A stretch of 64,000 nucleotides of DNA from DATHBD01 sp035296325 (GTDB lineage Bacteria > Actinomycetota > Actinomycetes > Mycobacteriales > Micromonosporaceae): assembly GCA_035296325.1 (NCBI GenBank), contig DATHBD010000067.1, forward strand, positions 33,855 through 97,854, read 5' to 3'. Positions 24,016-33,256 of this stretch are shown here, piece after piece. Within the stretch, counting starts at the first letter, position 1; every line of letters starts with the position of its first letter. The translations under genes and the position numbers were made by a program. Below the pieces are notes generated by a model that saw nothing but the letters and a program-made list of their open reading frames with translations, had not been told where the DNA came from and did no database searches.

Positions 24016-24271
24016 CCGGCGTCCACCACTCACGGCACGGGCATCATTGGTGGGCATGGTTTCCTCAGCTCCCACCCCTGGTACATGGCCCACGTGTCGG
24101 CGTCCGGGTTAACGACGAGTGTTGCCCACGGCTGTGGGTGGGATGGGTTCACGGGAGGCGCGGGCAGCCACGAGGTTCATACTGCCTGTGGAGCGAATCT
24201 GTAGGTGGGTAAGCAACGTGCCCGTTGGCGGCTCGGTCGCCTCCTTCGTGTTTGTGCAGGTCAGATGCTGT

Positions 24272-24347
24272 TGGTGCGCCCGGCAGGATTCGAACCTGCG
24301 ACCTTCAGATTAGAAGTCTGTTGCTCTATCCACTGAGCTACGAGCGC
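24272..24347 (-). tRNA. tRNA-Arg (anticodon UCU)
   Basis: On the minus strand the sequence starts GCGCTCGTAGCTCAG, has the loop CTTCTAA with anticodon TCT, contains the T-arm GGTTCGAATCC, and ends CGGGCGC-A-CCA. The acceptor stem pairs over 7 bp with one U-G pair. The 3' CCA is encoded. The 3' end faces the toxin-antitoxin-like pair. Confidence 0.95.
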
Positions 24348-24465
24348 TGGGGCGCTGCCGCGGGCGGCGTCGCGGTCACAGGGTACTCCCGCTCACGCCA
24401 ACGCGCCTGCGCGCCAACACGATCCCGCGCGCCGGAGGCCGACACCGCCGCCGGGGCGCCTGAAG

Positions 24466-25425
24466 TCACCCGGTTCGCGCCACGTCGCCGTACGCCGGGA
24501 GCCAGCGGCCGACCTCGGTGAAGAGTTGGCTGCGGGCCGTGTCGGTGGACAGTGTCAGGTCGTGGAGCCCTCCTTCGATGCGGACCAGGGTGACGCACCG
24601 GCCCAGCGCCGGTGCCCATCGGGCCATGTGGTCCACGTCCAGCACCGAGTCGGCCGCCCGGGCGGCGTCACTCCACCTCGCCCGCTTGTAGCTTGCCGTC
24701 GACGCCGCGACCAGGATCGGCACCCGGATGTCGAGGCCGGCATGCACCCGGCGTTGCGCCGCTCGGATGGCACGCAGCCAGCCCGCCCGCACCGGAAAGC
24801 CGGTCAGCGGCTTCCATTCCAGGTCGTAGTCCCAGTCCCCGCCGTGGTTGCGGTGGATGCTGCGGCCGTACACGTCGTTCAGGCTGAACGGGATCCTGGC
24901 CTTCGGCCGGTATCGGCCGACGCCGGTGGTGACCGGCGCCCCGAGGCGGCGCAGCAGCCAGGGAGCGTTGAGGTCCAGGAACGGGCTGTTGAGAAACAGC
25001 GCGTCGGCCGGGCTGTCGGTGCGCCGGTCGTGCGCCCAGAGCGCGGTGATCAGACCGCCGGTGGAGTGCCCGTTCACGAGAAGGCGATCGTGGCCGTCCT
25101 CCTCGCGGATGAAGCGGGCGGCCTCGTCCAGCTCGGCGTAGTACTCCCGGACGTCGTGGCAGAAGTTCGGGGTCTGGTGCGGTGCCAGGCTGCGACCGTG
25201 CTTGCGCAGATCCAGGGCGTAGAAGTCGACGCCGGCGTCGGTGAAGAAGTCGGCGAGATGGGTCTGGAAAAAGTAGTCGACGAAGCCGTGCACGTACAGC
25301 ACGGCGGTGCGGGTCGGGGTGGTCGCCCGCCGTCGTACCAGCGTGGCGGTGACCGGCCCCTCCTCGTCGGTGCCGAGATCGATGGTGTGCTGCTCGTAGG
25401 GCGGTCCCAGAACGTCGGTCTCCAC
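24466..25425 (-). CDS. Alpha/beta hydrolase, monoacylglycerol-lipase-like
   Basis: A 319-residue alpha/beta hydrolase. The oxyanion strand AVLYVHGFVDYFFQTHLADFF, then DFYALDLRKHGRS, the nucleophile elbow NGHSTGGLITAL, an acidic residue after VPILVAAS and a late His in EGGLHDLTLS give the catalytic triad. The closest families hydrolyse acylglycerols or lysophospholipids. The frame is open further upstream to 25683, but the GTG at 25425 (VETDVLGPPYEQ) begins the conserved part. The gene is read toward the tRNA gene. Confidence 0.83.
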   Translation of the reverse strand: METDVLGPPYEQHTIDLGTDEEGPVTATLVRRRATTPTRTAVLYVHGFVDYFFQTHLADFFTDAGVDFYALDLRKHGRSLAPHQTPNFCHDVREYYAELDEAARFIREEDGHDRLLVNGHSTGGLITALWAHDRRTDSPADALFLNSPFLDLNAPWLLRRLGAPVTTGVGRYRPKARIPFSLNDVYGRSIHRNHGGDWDYDLEWKPLTGFPVRAGWLRAIRAAQRRVHAGLDIRVPILVAASTASYKRARWSDAARAADSVLDVDHMARWAPALGRCVTLVRIEGGLHDLTLSTDTARSQLFTEVGRWLPAYGDVARTG

Positions 25426-25639
25426 GCTCGCACGGTACCGCCGCCGGTCCGGTTCCGGGGCAGAGTGCCGTAGCAGATCATCGGAGTCCGACGTTGCCTG
25501 TCCACAAGCGCCCCGCTGTCCACATTTTCGAGCCTGGCCGACGAGGCCGCGGACGCGAGCCCGGCACGCTGTGCGCCGAGTCGACTCACCGGTTCGCGGA
25601 GTCGCGGCAGGAGCCGCGGCCATGGATGACGGAGGAACG

Positions 25640-26470
25640 ATGTTCGATACTTTGGTCACGATCGTGGGAAATGCACTCACCACGCCCGAGTGGCGGCGGA
25701 TTCAGTCCAACCAGAGCCTCGTGGCGAATTTCAAGGTCGCGGCGAACTCGCGACGCTACGACAAGGCCAGCGGCCGGTGGGTCGACGGGTCGAGCCTCCG
25801 GGTTCGGGTGAGCTGCTGGCGCCGGCTGGCGGAGAACGTCGCGTCGTCCGTGCTGACCGGTGACCCGGTGATCGTCACCGGGCGGTTGTACAGCCGTGAC
25901 TGGGTGACCGAGGACGGCCAGCACCGGGTGTCCTACGAGTTGGACGCGGTCGCGGTGGGCCACGATCTGGCTCGCGGCCGGGGCAAGTTCACCCGGCACC
26001 GGGCCACCGTGAGCACCAGCGCGGTCGATGACGATGCGGCCGACGAGCGGGTCGGCGGTGAGGCCAGTGCGCCGGTTCCACAGCTCAACGACCGGCCGCG
26101 GACCGAGGCCTACGACGAGGATCTGGGCGGCTACGTCACGGCGGTGGAGGCCGATGCCGTGGTGCAGATGGTGCAGGCGGCCGGGCTGTCCGCCGACCGG
26201 GTGGACACGGACCCCGACACCCGGGGCGACGGTGGTGACGCCGTGGCCGACGACAACGAGGACAGCGACGGTGAGCCGGAGTACGGGGAGATGACCTTCG
26301 GCGAGCCGCTCTACGGTGCGCAGCAGCCGTTCAACACGGCTGACGGATCAGCGTCGGGCGTGCCCTCCGACGGACCGGAAACCGCCGCGGCGGTCGCCGC
26401 GGAGGCGGGCCGGGATGACGCAGACACGGCTCGTCGGCGGCGCCGGGGCCGGGTGTCGGTGCCGGCCTGA
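25640..26470 (+). CDS. ssb: Single-stranded DNA-binding protein (SSB) with extended acidic C-terminus
   Basis: A 276-residue protein. Residues 1-110 form the OB-fold SSB domain (LVTIVGNALTTPEWRRIQSNQSLVANFKVAANSRRYD, VRVSCWRRLAENVASSVLTGDPVIVTGRLYSRDW). The long tail is rich in Asp, Glu and Ala. It does not end in the usual acidic D-D-x-P-F tip but in RRRRRGRVSVPA, so the C-terminal peptide that recruits repair and replication proteins is missing. This suggests a second, accessory SSB. ATG at 25640 follows GGAGGA; it is the first codon of the conserved domain. Confidence 0.9.
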   Translation: MFDTLVTIVGNALTTPEWRRIQSNQSLVANFKVAANSRRYDKASGRWVDGSSLRVRVSCWRRLAENVASSVLTGDPVIVTGRLYSRDWVTEDGQHRVSYELDAVAVGHDLARGRGKFTRHRATVSTSAVDDDAADERVGGEASAPVPQLNDRPRTEAYDEDLGGYVTAVEADAVVQMVQAAGLSADRVDTDPDTRGDGGDAVADDNEDSDGEPEYGEMTFGEPLYGAQQPFNTADGSASGVPSDGPETAAAVAAEAGRDDADTARRRRRGRVSVPA

Positions 26471-26478
26471 TCACGTGC

Positions 26479-26513
26479 GGGTTGGGCGGGCGTCAGGTGC
26501 GCCCGCCCAACCC
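26479..26513 (+). terminator. Strong terminator hairpin after ssb
   Basis: A 14-bp perfect stem (GGGTTGGGCGGGCG / CGCCCGCCCAACCC) with a 7-nt loop, starting 9 bp after the stop codon. Confidence 0.8.
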
Positions 26514-26591
26514 CGACTTCACGGGGCCGGGACCGGGTGTGCTGCGATGTCCACCGGCAGGGCGACGGGCACGGGAGGGTGAGCAGCACCG

Positions 26592-27596
26592 ATGACCAGC
26601 AGAGGGGTGGCCGGAATGGGGCGCGGGGCAGCCGCAGCGGCGTGCGGCACGGCCGGTGGGCTGATCGCCGGTGCGCTGCTCGACACCGCGCTCGGCGACC
26701 CGCGACACCGCCACCCGGTGGCGGCCTTCGGCCGGATGGCCGCGCGGCTCGAGGCGGGAATGTACGCCGACTCGCGTGCGGCCGGTGTCCGGTACACGGC
26801 CGTGACGATCGCGTTACCGCTCGCGGCAGCCGTCGGTGTCGGCCGGGCCACCCACCGGCGTCCCTGGCTGCGTGCCGGCGTCACGGCGGTGGCGACGTGG
26901 GCGGTGCTGGGCGGCGCCAGTCTGCGCCGGGAGGCGGCCGCCATGGCGGCGTTGCTGGAGCATGGCGATCTGGAAGGCGCGCGCGCCCGTCTGCCGCACC
27001 TGTGCGGACGGGACCCGTCCGGGCTGGACGAGAAGGACCTCGCCCGGGCCACCGTGGAGTCCGTCGCGGAGAACACGTCCGATGCCGTGGTGGCGCCGCT
27101 GTGCTGGGGCGCGGTCGGCGGTGTGCCGGGTCTGGTGGCGTACCGGGCGATCAACACGCTGGACGCCATGGTCGGGCACCGTTCGCCGCGTTACGCCCGC
27201 TTCGGCACGGCGTCGGCGCGCCTCGACGACGCGGCGAACCTGCTCCCCGCCCGGGTGGCCGCGGTGCTGACCGCGTTCGTGGCACCGGTCGTGGGCGGCA
27301 GCCCTCGCCGCACCGTCGAGGTCTGGCGGCGCGATGGATCCCGGCACCCGAGCCCAAACGCCGGTCAGTGCGAAGCTGCCGTGGCCGGGGCGCTCGGTGT
27401 CCGGCTGGGCGGGCGCAACGTCTACGGCGGCCGGGCGGAGAGCCGACCTGAGCTCGGTGACGGACCGACGCCGTCCGTCGGCGACATCCGCCGCGCCGCC
27501 CGGCTCTCCGGGGCGGTCGGGGCCGCCGCCGTGGTGCTGACCGGCGCTGCCGTGCTCCTGCGGGCGGCCGGTGCGGGTCTGCGGCGGCGGTGGTGA
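26592..27596 (+). CDS. cobD: Cobalamin biosynthesis protein CobD/CbiB
   Basis: A 334-residue membrane enzyme that attaches the aminopropanol arm to cobyric acid, giving adenosylcobinamide (phosphate). It begins IAGALLDTALGDPRHRHPVAAFGRMAARLE and contains VESVAENTSDAVVAPLCWGAVGGVPG, AYRAINTLDAMVGHRSPRY and ALGVRLGGRNVYGG, all conserved in the family. Several hydrophobic helices are present. Its stop overlaps the start of cobQ (GTGA), so the genes are coupled. The start at 26592 is uncertain: a later ATG at 26616 also has a purine-rich upstream region. Confidence 0.94.
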   Translation: MTSRGVAGMGRGAAAAACGTAGGLIAGALLDTALGDPRHRHPVAAFGRMAARLEAGMYADSRAAGVRYTAVTIALPLAAAVGVGRATHRRPWLRAGVTAVATWAVLGGASLRREAAAMAALLEHGDLEGARARLPHLCGRDPSGLDEKDLARATVESVAENTSDAVVAPLCWGAVGGVPGLVAYRAINTLDAMVGHRSPRYARFGTASARLDDAANLLPARVAAVLTAFVAPVVGGSPRRTVEVWRRDGSRHPSPNAGQCEAAVAGALGVRLGGRNVYGGRAESRPELGDGPTPSVGDIRRAARLSGAVGAAAVVLTGAAVLLRAAGAGLRRRW

Positions 27597-29131
27597 CCGG
27601 CGGACTGCTGGTGACCGGTACGACCTCGGACGCCGGCAAGAGCGCGCTCACCGCCGGCATTTGCCGATGGCTGTACCGGCGGGGCGTGAAGGTGGCGCCG
27701 TTCAAGGCGCAGAACATGTCCAACAACTCCGCCGTGGTGCTCGATGCGGCCGGCGTGGACGGGGAGATCGGGCGGGCCCAGGCGCTGCAGGCGGTGGCCT
27801 GCGGGGTCCCGGCGAGTGTGCGGTTCAACCCAGTCCTGCTCAAGCCGGGCTCGGACCGGAGCAGCCAGGTCGTGGTCCTCGGCCGTGTGGTCGGCACCGT
27901 CGACGGCGCCAACTTCCGGCAGGTCCGCGAGCGCCTGCGCGACACCGTCCAGGAGACCCTGGCCGGGCTGCGCGCCGAGTACGACGTGGTGGTCTGCGAG
28001 GGTGCCGGCAGCCCCACCGAGATCAACCTGCGCGGCGGTGACCTGGTCAACATGGGCCTGGCCAGAGCTGCCGGCCTGCCGGCAATCGTCGTCGGCGACA
28101 TCGATCGCGGGGGCGTCTTCGCTGCGTTGTTCGGCACGCTTGCGCTGCTGGACCGCGCGGACCAGCGCCTCGTCGCCGGCTTCGTGATCAACAAATTCCG
28201 CGGTGACCGGTCGCTGCTGGAGCCGGGGCTGGAGATGTTGCATGGGCTCACCGGGCGTCCCACCTTTGGCGTCCTGCCCTGGCACGTCGACCTGTGGCTG
28301 GACGCTGAGGATTCGCTCGCCTACGGGCGCGTGCTGGGTCGCCCCGGGCCGGCGCGCGGCACCCAGTGGCTGCGGGTGGCCGTGATCCGCCTGCCTCGGA
28401 TCTCCAACGCCACCGATGTGGAGGCCCTCGCCGCCGAGCCGGGTGTCCAGGTGCGCCTCACCGCCGAGCTGGCTGAGATCGCCGACGCCGACCTGGTGGT
28501 GCTCCCCGGGTCGAAGTCCACCGTGGCGGACCTGGCCTGGCTGCGGTCCACCGGCCTCGCCGACGCGGTGCTGGCACATGCGGCTGCGGGTCGGCCGCTG
28601 CTCGGCCTCTGCGGCGGGTACCAGATGCTCGGCGAGCGCATCGTCGACGACGTGGAGAGCGGCCTGGGCGAGGTACCCGGCCTCGGGCTCCTCCCGATCG
28701 AGTTCGCCTTTGCCGCGGCCAAGACGCTGGCCCGACCCGCCGGCACCGCGTTCCACGGCGTGCCGGTCGATGGGTACGAGATCCACCACGGGTACGTGAG
28801 CCGGGCCGCCCCCACCCTGCAACCGTTGATCCGGCGCGCCGACGGCAGCGGCGAGGGTGCGGTGCTGGGCAACGTCCTGGGCACGCACTGGCACGGCACG
28901 TTCGAGTCCGACGGGTTCCGGCGCGCGTTCCTGGCCAGAGCCGCTGAGCTGGCCGGGCGGACCGGCTTCCGGGTCGCTCCGGACACCCGTTTCGCCGCGC
29001 TCCGGGAACGGACCGTCGACCTTCTGGGCGACCTCGTCGAGGAACATCTCGACACGGCGGCGCTGTGGCGGCTCATCGAGCGCGGCGCTGCCGACGATCT
29101 GCCCTTCGTGCCGCCCGGAGCGCCGGCATGA
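27590..29131 (+). CDS. cobQ: Cobyric acid synthase CobQ/CbiP
   Basis: A 513-residue amidotransferase that amidates side chains b, d, e and g of adenosylcobyrinic acid a,c-diamide, using Gln and ATP. The N-terminal P-loop-like ATPase has LLVTGTTSDAGKSALTAG and FKAQNMSNNSAVV. The C-terminal class I glutamine amidotransferase has the nucleophile Cys in PLLGLCGGYQMLG and the His in LGTHWHGTFE. It lies between cobD and a small kinase gene, with overlaps at both ends, forming a three-gene unit. Confidence 0.95.
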   Translation: MVTGGLLVTGTTSDAGKSALTAGICRWLYRRGVKVAPFKAQNMSNNSAVVLDAAGVDGEIGRAQALQAVACGVPASVRFNPVLLKPGSDRSSQVVVLGRVVGTVDGANFRQVRERLRDTVQETLAGLRAEYDVVVCEGAGSPTEINLRGGDLVNMGLARAAGLPAIVVGDIDRGGVFAALFGTLALLDRADQRLVAGFVINKFRGDRSLLEPGLEMLHGLTGRPTFGVLPWHVDLWLDAEDSLAYGRVLGRPGPARGTQWLRVAVIRLPRISNATDVEALAAEPGVQVRLTAELAEIADADLVVLPGSKSTVADLAWLRSTGLADAVLAHAAAGRPLLGLCGGYQMLGERIVDDVESGLGEVPGLGLLPIEFAFAAAKTLARPAGTAFHGVPVDGYEIHHGYVSRAAPTLQPLIRRADGSGEGAVLGNVLGTHWHGTFESDGFRRAFLARAAELAGRTGFRVAPDTRFAALRERTVDLLGDLVEEHLDTAALWRLIERGAADDLPFVPPGAPA

Positions 29132-29766
29132 CCGGGGTCGCGACCTTCGCCGATCTCGCCGCCGAGGTGCTGGCGCGCCCGCCGCGCGTGGGCCAGGTCC
29201 GGGTGGTGGCGGTGGACGGCCCGGCCGGCTCGGGCAAGACCACCTTCACCGGGCGGCTGGTGGCTGCGCTGCGGACCGCCGGCGCATCGGTCGGGCAGGT
29301 CAGCGTGGACGACGTTCGCAACGGCTGGTCTGACATCGCCGACTGGTGGCCGTGGTTTCGGACGAGCGTGCTCAGCGATCTGCGCAGCGGCCGGTCCGGC
29401 TGGTACCGGCGCTACGACTGGGCCACCGGCCGCCATGCCGGCGATCCGGTTGCCGTGGCAGCCGTCGACGTGCTCGTGCTCGACGGGGTCGGCAGCGCCA
29501 GCGCCGGGGCGGCGGACGAACTCACGCTGACCGTCTGGATCGCGGCTGCCGACCCGGGCCTGCGCCTGCGGCGACTGGTCGAGCGGGACGGCGAGCCGCT
29601 GCGGCCGGACCTGCAGCGGTGGATGGCCGCGGAGGAGGCGCACTTCGTCACCGATCGCACCGCCCGGCGGGCCGACGTCCGGGTCGACGGCGCACCGGCC
29701 GTGGCGCACGACCCGTCGGTGCAGTATGTCCGGTCGACCGGGCGGTGGACGGTGTTGCGCCGCTGA
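29128..29766 (+). CDS. P-loop uridine kinase-like protein
   Basis: A 212-residue P-loop NTPase. Walker A is VDGPAGSGKTTFTG near residues 29-42; a following Asp pair is in VSVDDVRNGWSDIADWW; the later acidic VLDGVGSASAG is Walker-B-like. The C-terminal half has a lid-like Arg-rich segment (LRRLVERDGEPLRPDLQRW). The family includes uridine kinase and nicotinamide riboside kinase relatives; the substrate here is not clear. Its ATG overlaps the cobQ stop (ATGA), so it may act on a cobalamin intermediate or simply share the operon. Confidence 0.8.
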   Translation: MTGVATFADLAAEVLARPPRVGQVRVVAVDGPAGSGKTTFTGRLVAALRTAGASVGQVSVDDVRNGWSDIADWWPWFRTSVLSDLRSGRSGWYRRYDWATGRHAGDPVAVAAVDVLVLDGVGSASAGAADELTLTVWIAAADPGLRLRRLVERDGEPLRPDLQRWMAAEEAHFVTDRTARRADVRVDGAPAVAHDPSVQYVRSTGRWTVLRR

Positions 29767-29813
29767 GGGACGATCCGGGGGTACATCCGACTCGCGCACA
29801 CGGGGAGAGCCTG

Positions 29814-30941
29814 ATGACCACCGCAGCCAGTCCACCGGCCCGGCGCCGCGTGCCACTACCCGGGATCAGCTCGCGTGCCTGGGAGCACCCGGCCGACCGG
29901 GGTGCCCTGACCGCTCTGCGGGAGCTGAAGGGCTTCGACGAGGTACTCAAGTCGCTCAACTCGCTGTGGAACGAGCGGGCCTGGCGGTTGGAGTTCCTCG
30001 GCGGTGCCATCCGGGTGGACCACCGGCAGTACCCCCGGCTGCACCGCCTGCTCGCCGAGGCGGGCGCCACCATCGACATCGCCGAACTGCCCGAGCTCTA
30101 CGTCCAGAACGACCGGTCGATCAACGGCATGTGCGTCGGCATGGGCAAGCCGTTTCTCGTCCTCAACTCGGGCGCGGTCGAGCTGCTCGACGACGAGGAA
30201 CTGCGCTACCTGCTCGGTCACGAGTTGGGCCACCTGCTCAGTGGCCACGCGGTGTACCGGACGATGGCCGAGATCCTGGCCGCCTGGGCGGTGCGGCTGG
30301 CGTGGCTTCCGATGGGCTCGATCGTGCTGCGCGGCATCGTGGCGGCGCTGCAGGAGTGGTGGCGCAAGGCGGAGCTGTCAGCCGACCGGGCCGGCCTGCT
30401 GGCGACCCAGGACCCGCAGGCCGCACTGCGGACGCACATGAAGCTGGCCGGTGGCGGTGACCTCTCCGAGGTGGACACCACCGCGTTCCTGGAGCAGGCG
30501 GCCGAGTACGAGCGGGCCGGCGACGTGCGGGACAGCCTGATCAAGCTCCGGAAGCTGGTGGGCCGCACGCATCCGCTTCCCATCGCCCGCGCGGCGGAGC
30601 TGCGCCGGTGGATCGACTCGGGGGAGTACCAGCGGATGGTCGCCGGAGACTACCCGCGACGTGACGGTGACAGCCGGGCGTCCGTCACCGACGAGGTCAA
30701 AGCCGCAGCCGAGTCCTACCGGGAGTCCTTCGCCGGCTCCCAGGACCCGCTCGTGTCGCTGCTGCGGCGGCTCGGCGAGGGTGCCTCGGGCGTGGGCGAC
30801 TGGGTCGGTGCCGGCGCTGACCGGGTGCGGCGCTGGACCGGCGCCTCGGCCGGTCGGGCCCCCGGCGACCCGCCTGGGCCCCCCGGCGGCGCACCCGGAG
30901 CGCAGGGCGCCGGCGGCGACCAGCCGTCCAACGGCCACTGA
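29814..30941 (+). CDS. M48 family metalloprotease
   Basis: A 375-residue peptidase. The zinc site is HELGHLLSGH (HExxH at about 135-139), and the third ligand Glu lies in KAELSADRAGLLA. Upstream blocks VLNSGAVELLDDEELRYLLGHE are typical of M48. A hydrophobic stretch (ILAAWAVRLAWLPMGSIVLRGIVAAL) may touch the membrane. The last 40 residues are Gly/Pro/Ala-rich. It is related to HtpX and Ste24-type proteases but lacks the N-terminal membrane helices of HtpX. The ATG at 29814 follows GGGAGAG. Confidence 0.88.
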   Translation: MTTAASPPARRRVPLPGISSRAWEHPADRGALTALRELKGFDEVLKSLNSLWNERAWRLEFLGGAIRVDHRQYPRLHRLLAEAGATIDIAELPELYVQNDRSINGMCVGMGKPFLVLNSGAVELLDDEELRYLLGHELGHLLSGHAVYRTMAEILAAWAVRLAWLPMGSIVLRGIVAALQEWWRKAELSADRAGLLATQDPQAALRTHMKLAGGGDLSEVDTTAFLEQAAEYERAGDVRDSLIKLRKLVGRTHPLPIARAAELRRWIDSGEYQRMVAGDYPRRDGDSRASVTDEVKAAAESYRESFAGSQDPLVSLLRRLGEGASGVGDWVGAGADRVRRWTGASAGRAPGDPPGPPGGAPGAQGAGGDQPSNGH

Positions 30942-31079
30942 GCACGGCGACCGACGGACGTCGAATCGACGCAGTGCGTTTATGGCGTAAACCGCTGGGG
31001 CATGCGGAGGTCAGCGGCCGGTTGCCGGTCCACCTCGAGCGGCAACCGGGCACCGCCCCCCTCGGTCACTGGAGTTGCT

Positions 31080-31781
31080 ATGAGCAGCGCACCGCACGAA
31101 TCAAAGAACCCGCTGGACAAGATTCTGCATCCCAACAAGCCCGACAACCGATCGGACGACAACCGCGCGGTCCGGGACACCACGGACTCCGACGCCGGCG
31201 CCCACGCGAACCCGGTCGACCGGCGCTCCGTCGTGGCCCGGGAAAAGGAGCAGTTCGGCGGCATCAAGTGGGGGTCGGCGTTCTTCGGCTGGCTCACCGC
31301 CACCGGTACCGCGGTGATCCTCACCGCGTTGCTGGCCGCTGCCGGGACCGCAGTCGGCGTGGCGACCGACACCGACGCGGGCGAGGCCGCGAGCGAGGCG
31401 ACCCGCCGGGCCGAAACGGTCGGCCTGGTCGGTGGCATCGCGCTGCTGGTCGCCCTGCTGATCGCGTACTACTGCGGCGGCTACGTCGCCGGTCGGATGG
31501 CCCGGTTCAACGGGGTCAGGCAGGGCATCGCCGTCTGGGTCTGGGCCGTGGCCATCGCGGTCGTGGTGGCAGTCGTGGGCGCCCTGCTCGGCACCGAGTT
31601 CGATGTCCTGGCCCGGCTCAACGGCTTCCCGCGGCTGCCGATCAACGAGGGTGACCTGACCACCGGCGGGCTGATCGCCATCCTGGTGGCGGCGGCTGCG
31701 GCACTCGTCGGTGCGATCCTCGGTGGCCTGGCCGGGATGCGCTTCCACCGCAAGGTCGACAAGGCCGGTCTGGGCCGCTGA
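31080..31781 (+). CDS. Hypothetical membrane protein with four hydrophobic helices
   Basis: A 233-residue protein. The first 60 residues are polar and charged. Then come WGSAFFGWLTATGTAVILTALLAAAG, ETVGLVGGIALLVALLIAYYCGGYVAGRMA, VWVWAVAIAVVVAVVGALLG and LIAILVAAAAALVGAILGGLAGM. The pattern of a Gly-rich membrane bundle resembles YrzE/TIGR04086-type proteins, but the match is by eye only. The ATG at 31080 has only a weak TGGAG upstream. Confidence 0.65.
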   Translation: MSSAPHESKNPLDKILHPNKPDNRSDDNRAVRDTTDSDAGAHANPVDRRSVVAREKEQFGGIKWGSAFFGWLTATGTAVILTALLAAAGTAVGVATDTDAGEAASEATRRAETVGLVGGIALLVALLIAYYCGGYVAGRMARFNGVRQGIAVWVWAVAIAVVVAVVGALLGTEFDVLARLNGFPRLPINEGDLTTGGLIAILVAAAAALVGAILGGLAGMRFHRKVDKAGLGR

Positions 31782-31806
31782 GCCCTGACCGGCGTCGGAT
31801 CGCCGT

Positions 31807-31839
31807 CCCGCCGGCCGGGCCCAACCGGGCACCGGCGGG
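31807..31839 (+). terminator. Hairpin after the membrane protein gene
   Basis: CCCGCCGG pairs with CCGGCGGG, and the loop contains an inner CCGGGCCCAACCGGG. It lies between the membrane protein stop and the M20 promoter. Confidence 0.5.
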
Positions 31840-31844
31840 CGGCA

Positions 31845-31850
31845 TACGAT
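31845..31850 (+). promoter_or_regulatory. -10 element of a leaderless M20 dipeptidase promoter
   Basis: TACGAT fits TAnnnT and ends 7 nt before the ATG at 31858, with no ribosome binding site between. Confidence 0.45.
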
Positions 31851-31857
31851 CGCCGGC

Positions 31858-33222
31858 ATGACGTCAGTGTTGACCGTGGAGTCGCTCCGCAGCGCCATCG
31901 CCCGCGAACTGCCCGGCGTGCGCGCCGACCTGGAGCGGCTGGTCCGGATTCCGGGCATCGCCTTCGACGGCTTCGACCACGCCCACGTGGAGCGCTCCGC
32001 CGAGGCCGTGGCCGACCTGCTGCGCGGGGCCGGCCTGCCTGACGTCCGGATCGTCCGGGCGGGCGGGCAACCGGCGGTGATCGGCCGGCGCCCGGCCCCG
32101 CCCGGAGCGCCGACCGTCCTGCTCTACGCCCACCATGACGTCCAGCCCATCGGGGACGCGGCGCAGTGGCGCAGTGAGCCGTTCGAGCCCGTCGAGCGGG
32201 ACGGCCGGCTCTACGGCCGGGGCGCCGCCGACGACAAGGCGGGGGTGATGGCCCACGTCGCCGCGCTGCGCGCATTCGGCGACGACCTCCCGGTCGGGGT
32301 CGTGGTGTTCGTGGAGGGGGAGGAGGAGTACGGGTCGGACTCGCTGGAGGCCCTGCTCCGGCAGTACCGCGCCGAGTTGACCGCTGACGTGATCGTCATC
32401 GCCGACTCGGTCAACTGGGACATCGGTCAGCCGGCACTCACCACCGGCCTGCGTGGGCTGGTGAACGCGTTCGTCGAGGTCCGTACGCTGGATCACGCCA
32501 TCCACAGTGGAATGTTCGGCGGTCCGGTGCCGGATGCGCTCACCGCGCTGTGTCGCTTGCTGGCCACCCTGCACGATGCCGCCGGTGACGTTGCCGTGCC
32601 GGGACTGGTCCATGGCACCGCGGCACCGCTCGACTACCCGATCGACAGGTTCCGCGCCGAGGCCGGTCTGCCGTCCGGGGTGGAACTCATCGGCACCGGC
32701 AGCATCGTGGAGCGCGCGTGGGCCAGGCCGGCCGTCGCGGTGCTCGGCATCGACGCGCCACCCACGGCGGGGGCGCCGAACGCGCTGGTACCGGTGGCGA
32801 AGGCCAAGGTGAGCCTGCGGATCGCGCCGGGGGACGACGCCAACCGGGCGTACGCGGCGCTGCGGGCGCACCTGGAGGAGCAAGCGCCGTGGGGCTCGCA
32901 GGTGACGGTGACCCTGGAAGCTGTCGGCGAGGCGTGCCGGATCGACGCCTCCGGCCCCGCCTACGACGCGGCCCGCACGGCGTTCGCCGAGGCGTGGGAC
33001 GGCACGGCGCCGGTGGACATCGGCGTGGGCGGCTCCATTCCGTTCATCGCGACCTTCCAGGAACTGTTCCCCGAAGCGGCGATCCTGGTGACCGGTGTGG
33101 AGGACCCGGACTCGCGGGCGCACGGGCCCAACGAAAGCCTGCACCTTGGCGAATTTGGCCGGGTGTGCCTGGCCGAGGCGTTGCTGCTGGCCAACCTGGG
33201 CCGGGCCTCGGCACCGCGATGA
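31858..33222 (+). CDS. M20 family dipeptidase
   Basis: A 454-residue zinc dipeptidase of the PepV/carnosinase-like group. The metal ligands are in LLYAHHDVQP, GRGAADDKAGVMAHVAAL and VFVEGEEEYGSDSL, with the late His in ARAHGPNESLHL. The dimerisation domain is inserted about residues 215-330 (TLDHAIHSGMFGGPVPDAL). It cuts dipeptides or similar short peptides in the cytoplasm. It seems to be transcribed alone from a leaderless promoter. Confidence 0.92.
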   Translation: MTSVLTVESLRSAIARELPGVRADLERLVRIPGIAFDGFDHAHVERSAEAVADLLRGAGLPDVRIVRAGGQPAVIGRRPAPPGAPTVLLYAHHDVQPIGDAAQWRSEPFEPVERDGRLYGRGAADDKAGVMAHVAALRAFGDDLPVGVVVFVEGEEEYGSDSLEALLRQYRAELTADVIVIADSVNWDIGQPALTTGLRGLVNAFVEVRTLDHAIHSGMFGGPVPDALTALCRLLATLHDAAGDVAVPGLVHGTAAPLDYPIDRFRAEAGLPSGVELIGTGSIVERAWARPAVAVLGIDAPPTAGAPNALVPVAKAKVSLRIAPGDDANRAYAALRAHLEEQAPWGSQVTVTLEAVGEACRIDASGPAYDAARTAFAEAWDGTAPVDIGVGGSIPFIATFQELFPEAAILVTGVEDPDSRAHGPNESLHLGEFGRVCLAEALLLANLGRASAPR

Positions 33223-33256
33223 GTGGGACCGGGTGGAGCGATGAGCGGACCGCCGG

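Noticed and set aside
24272..24347. tRNA-Arg as the edge of an active integrative element
   Set aside because: No integrase and no second copy of the tRNA 3' end could be found in the window; only a weak suggestion of an old insertion remains.
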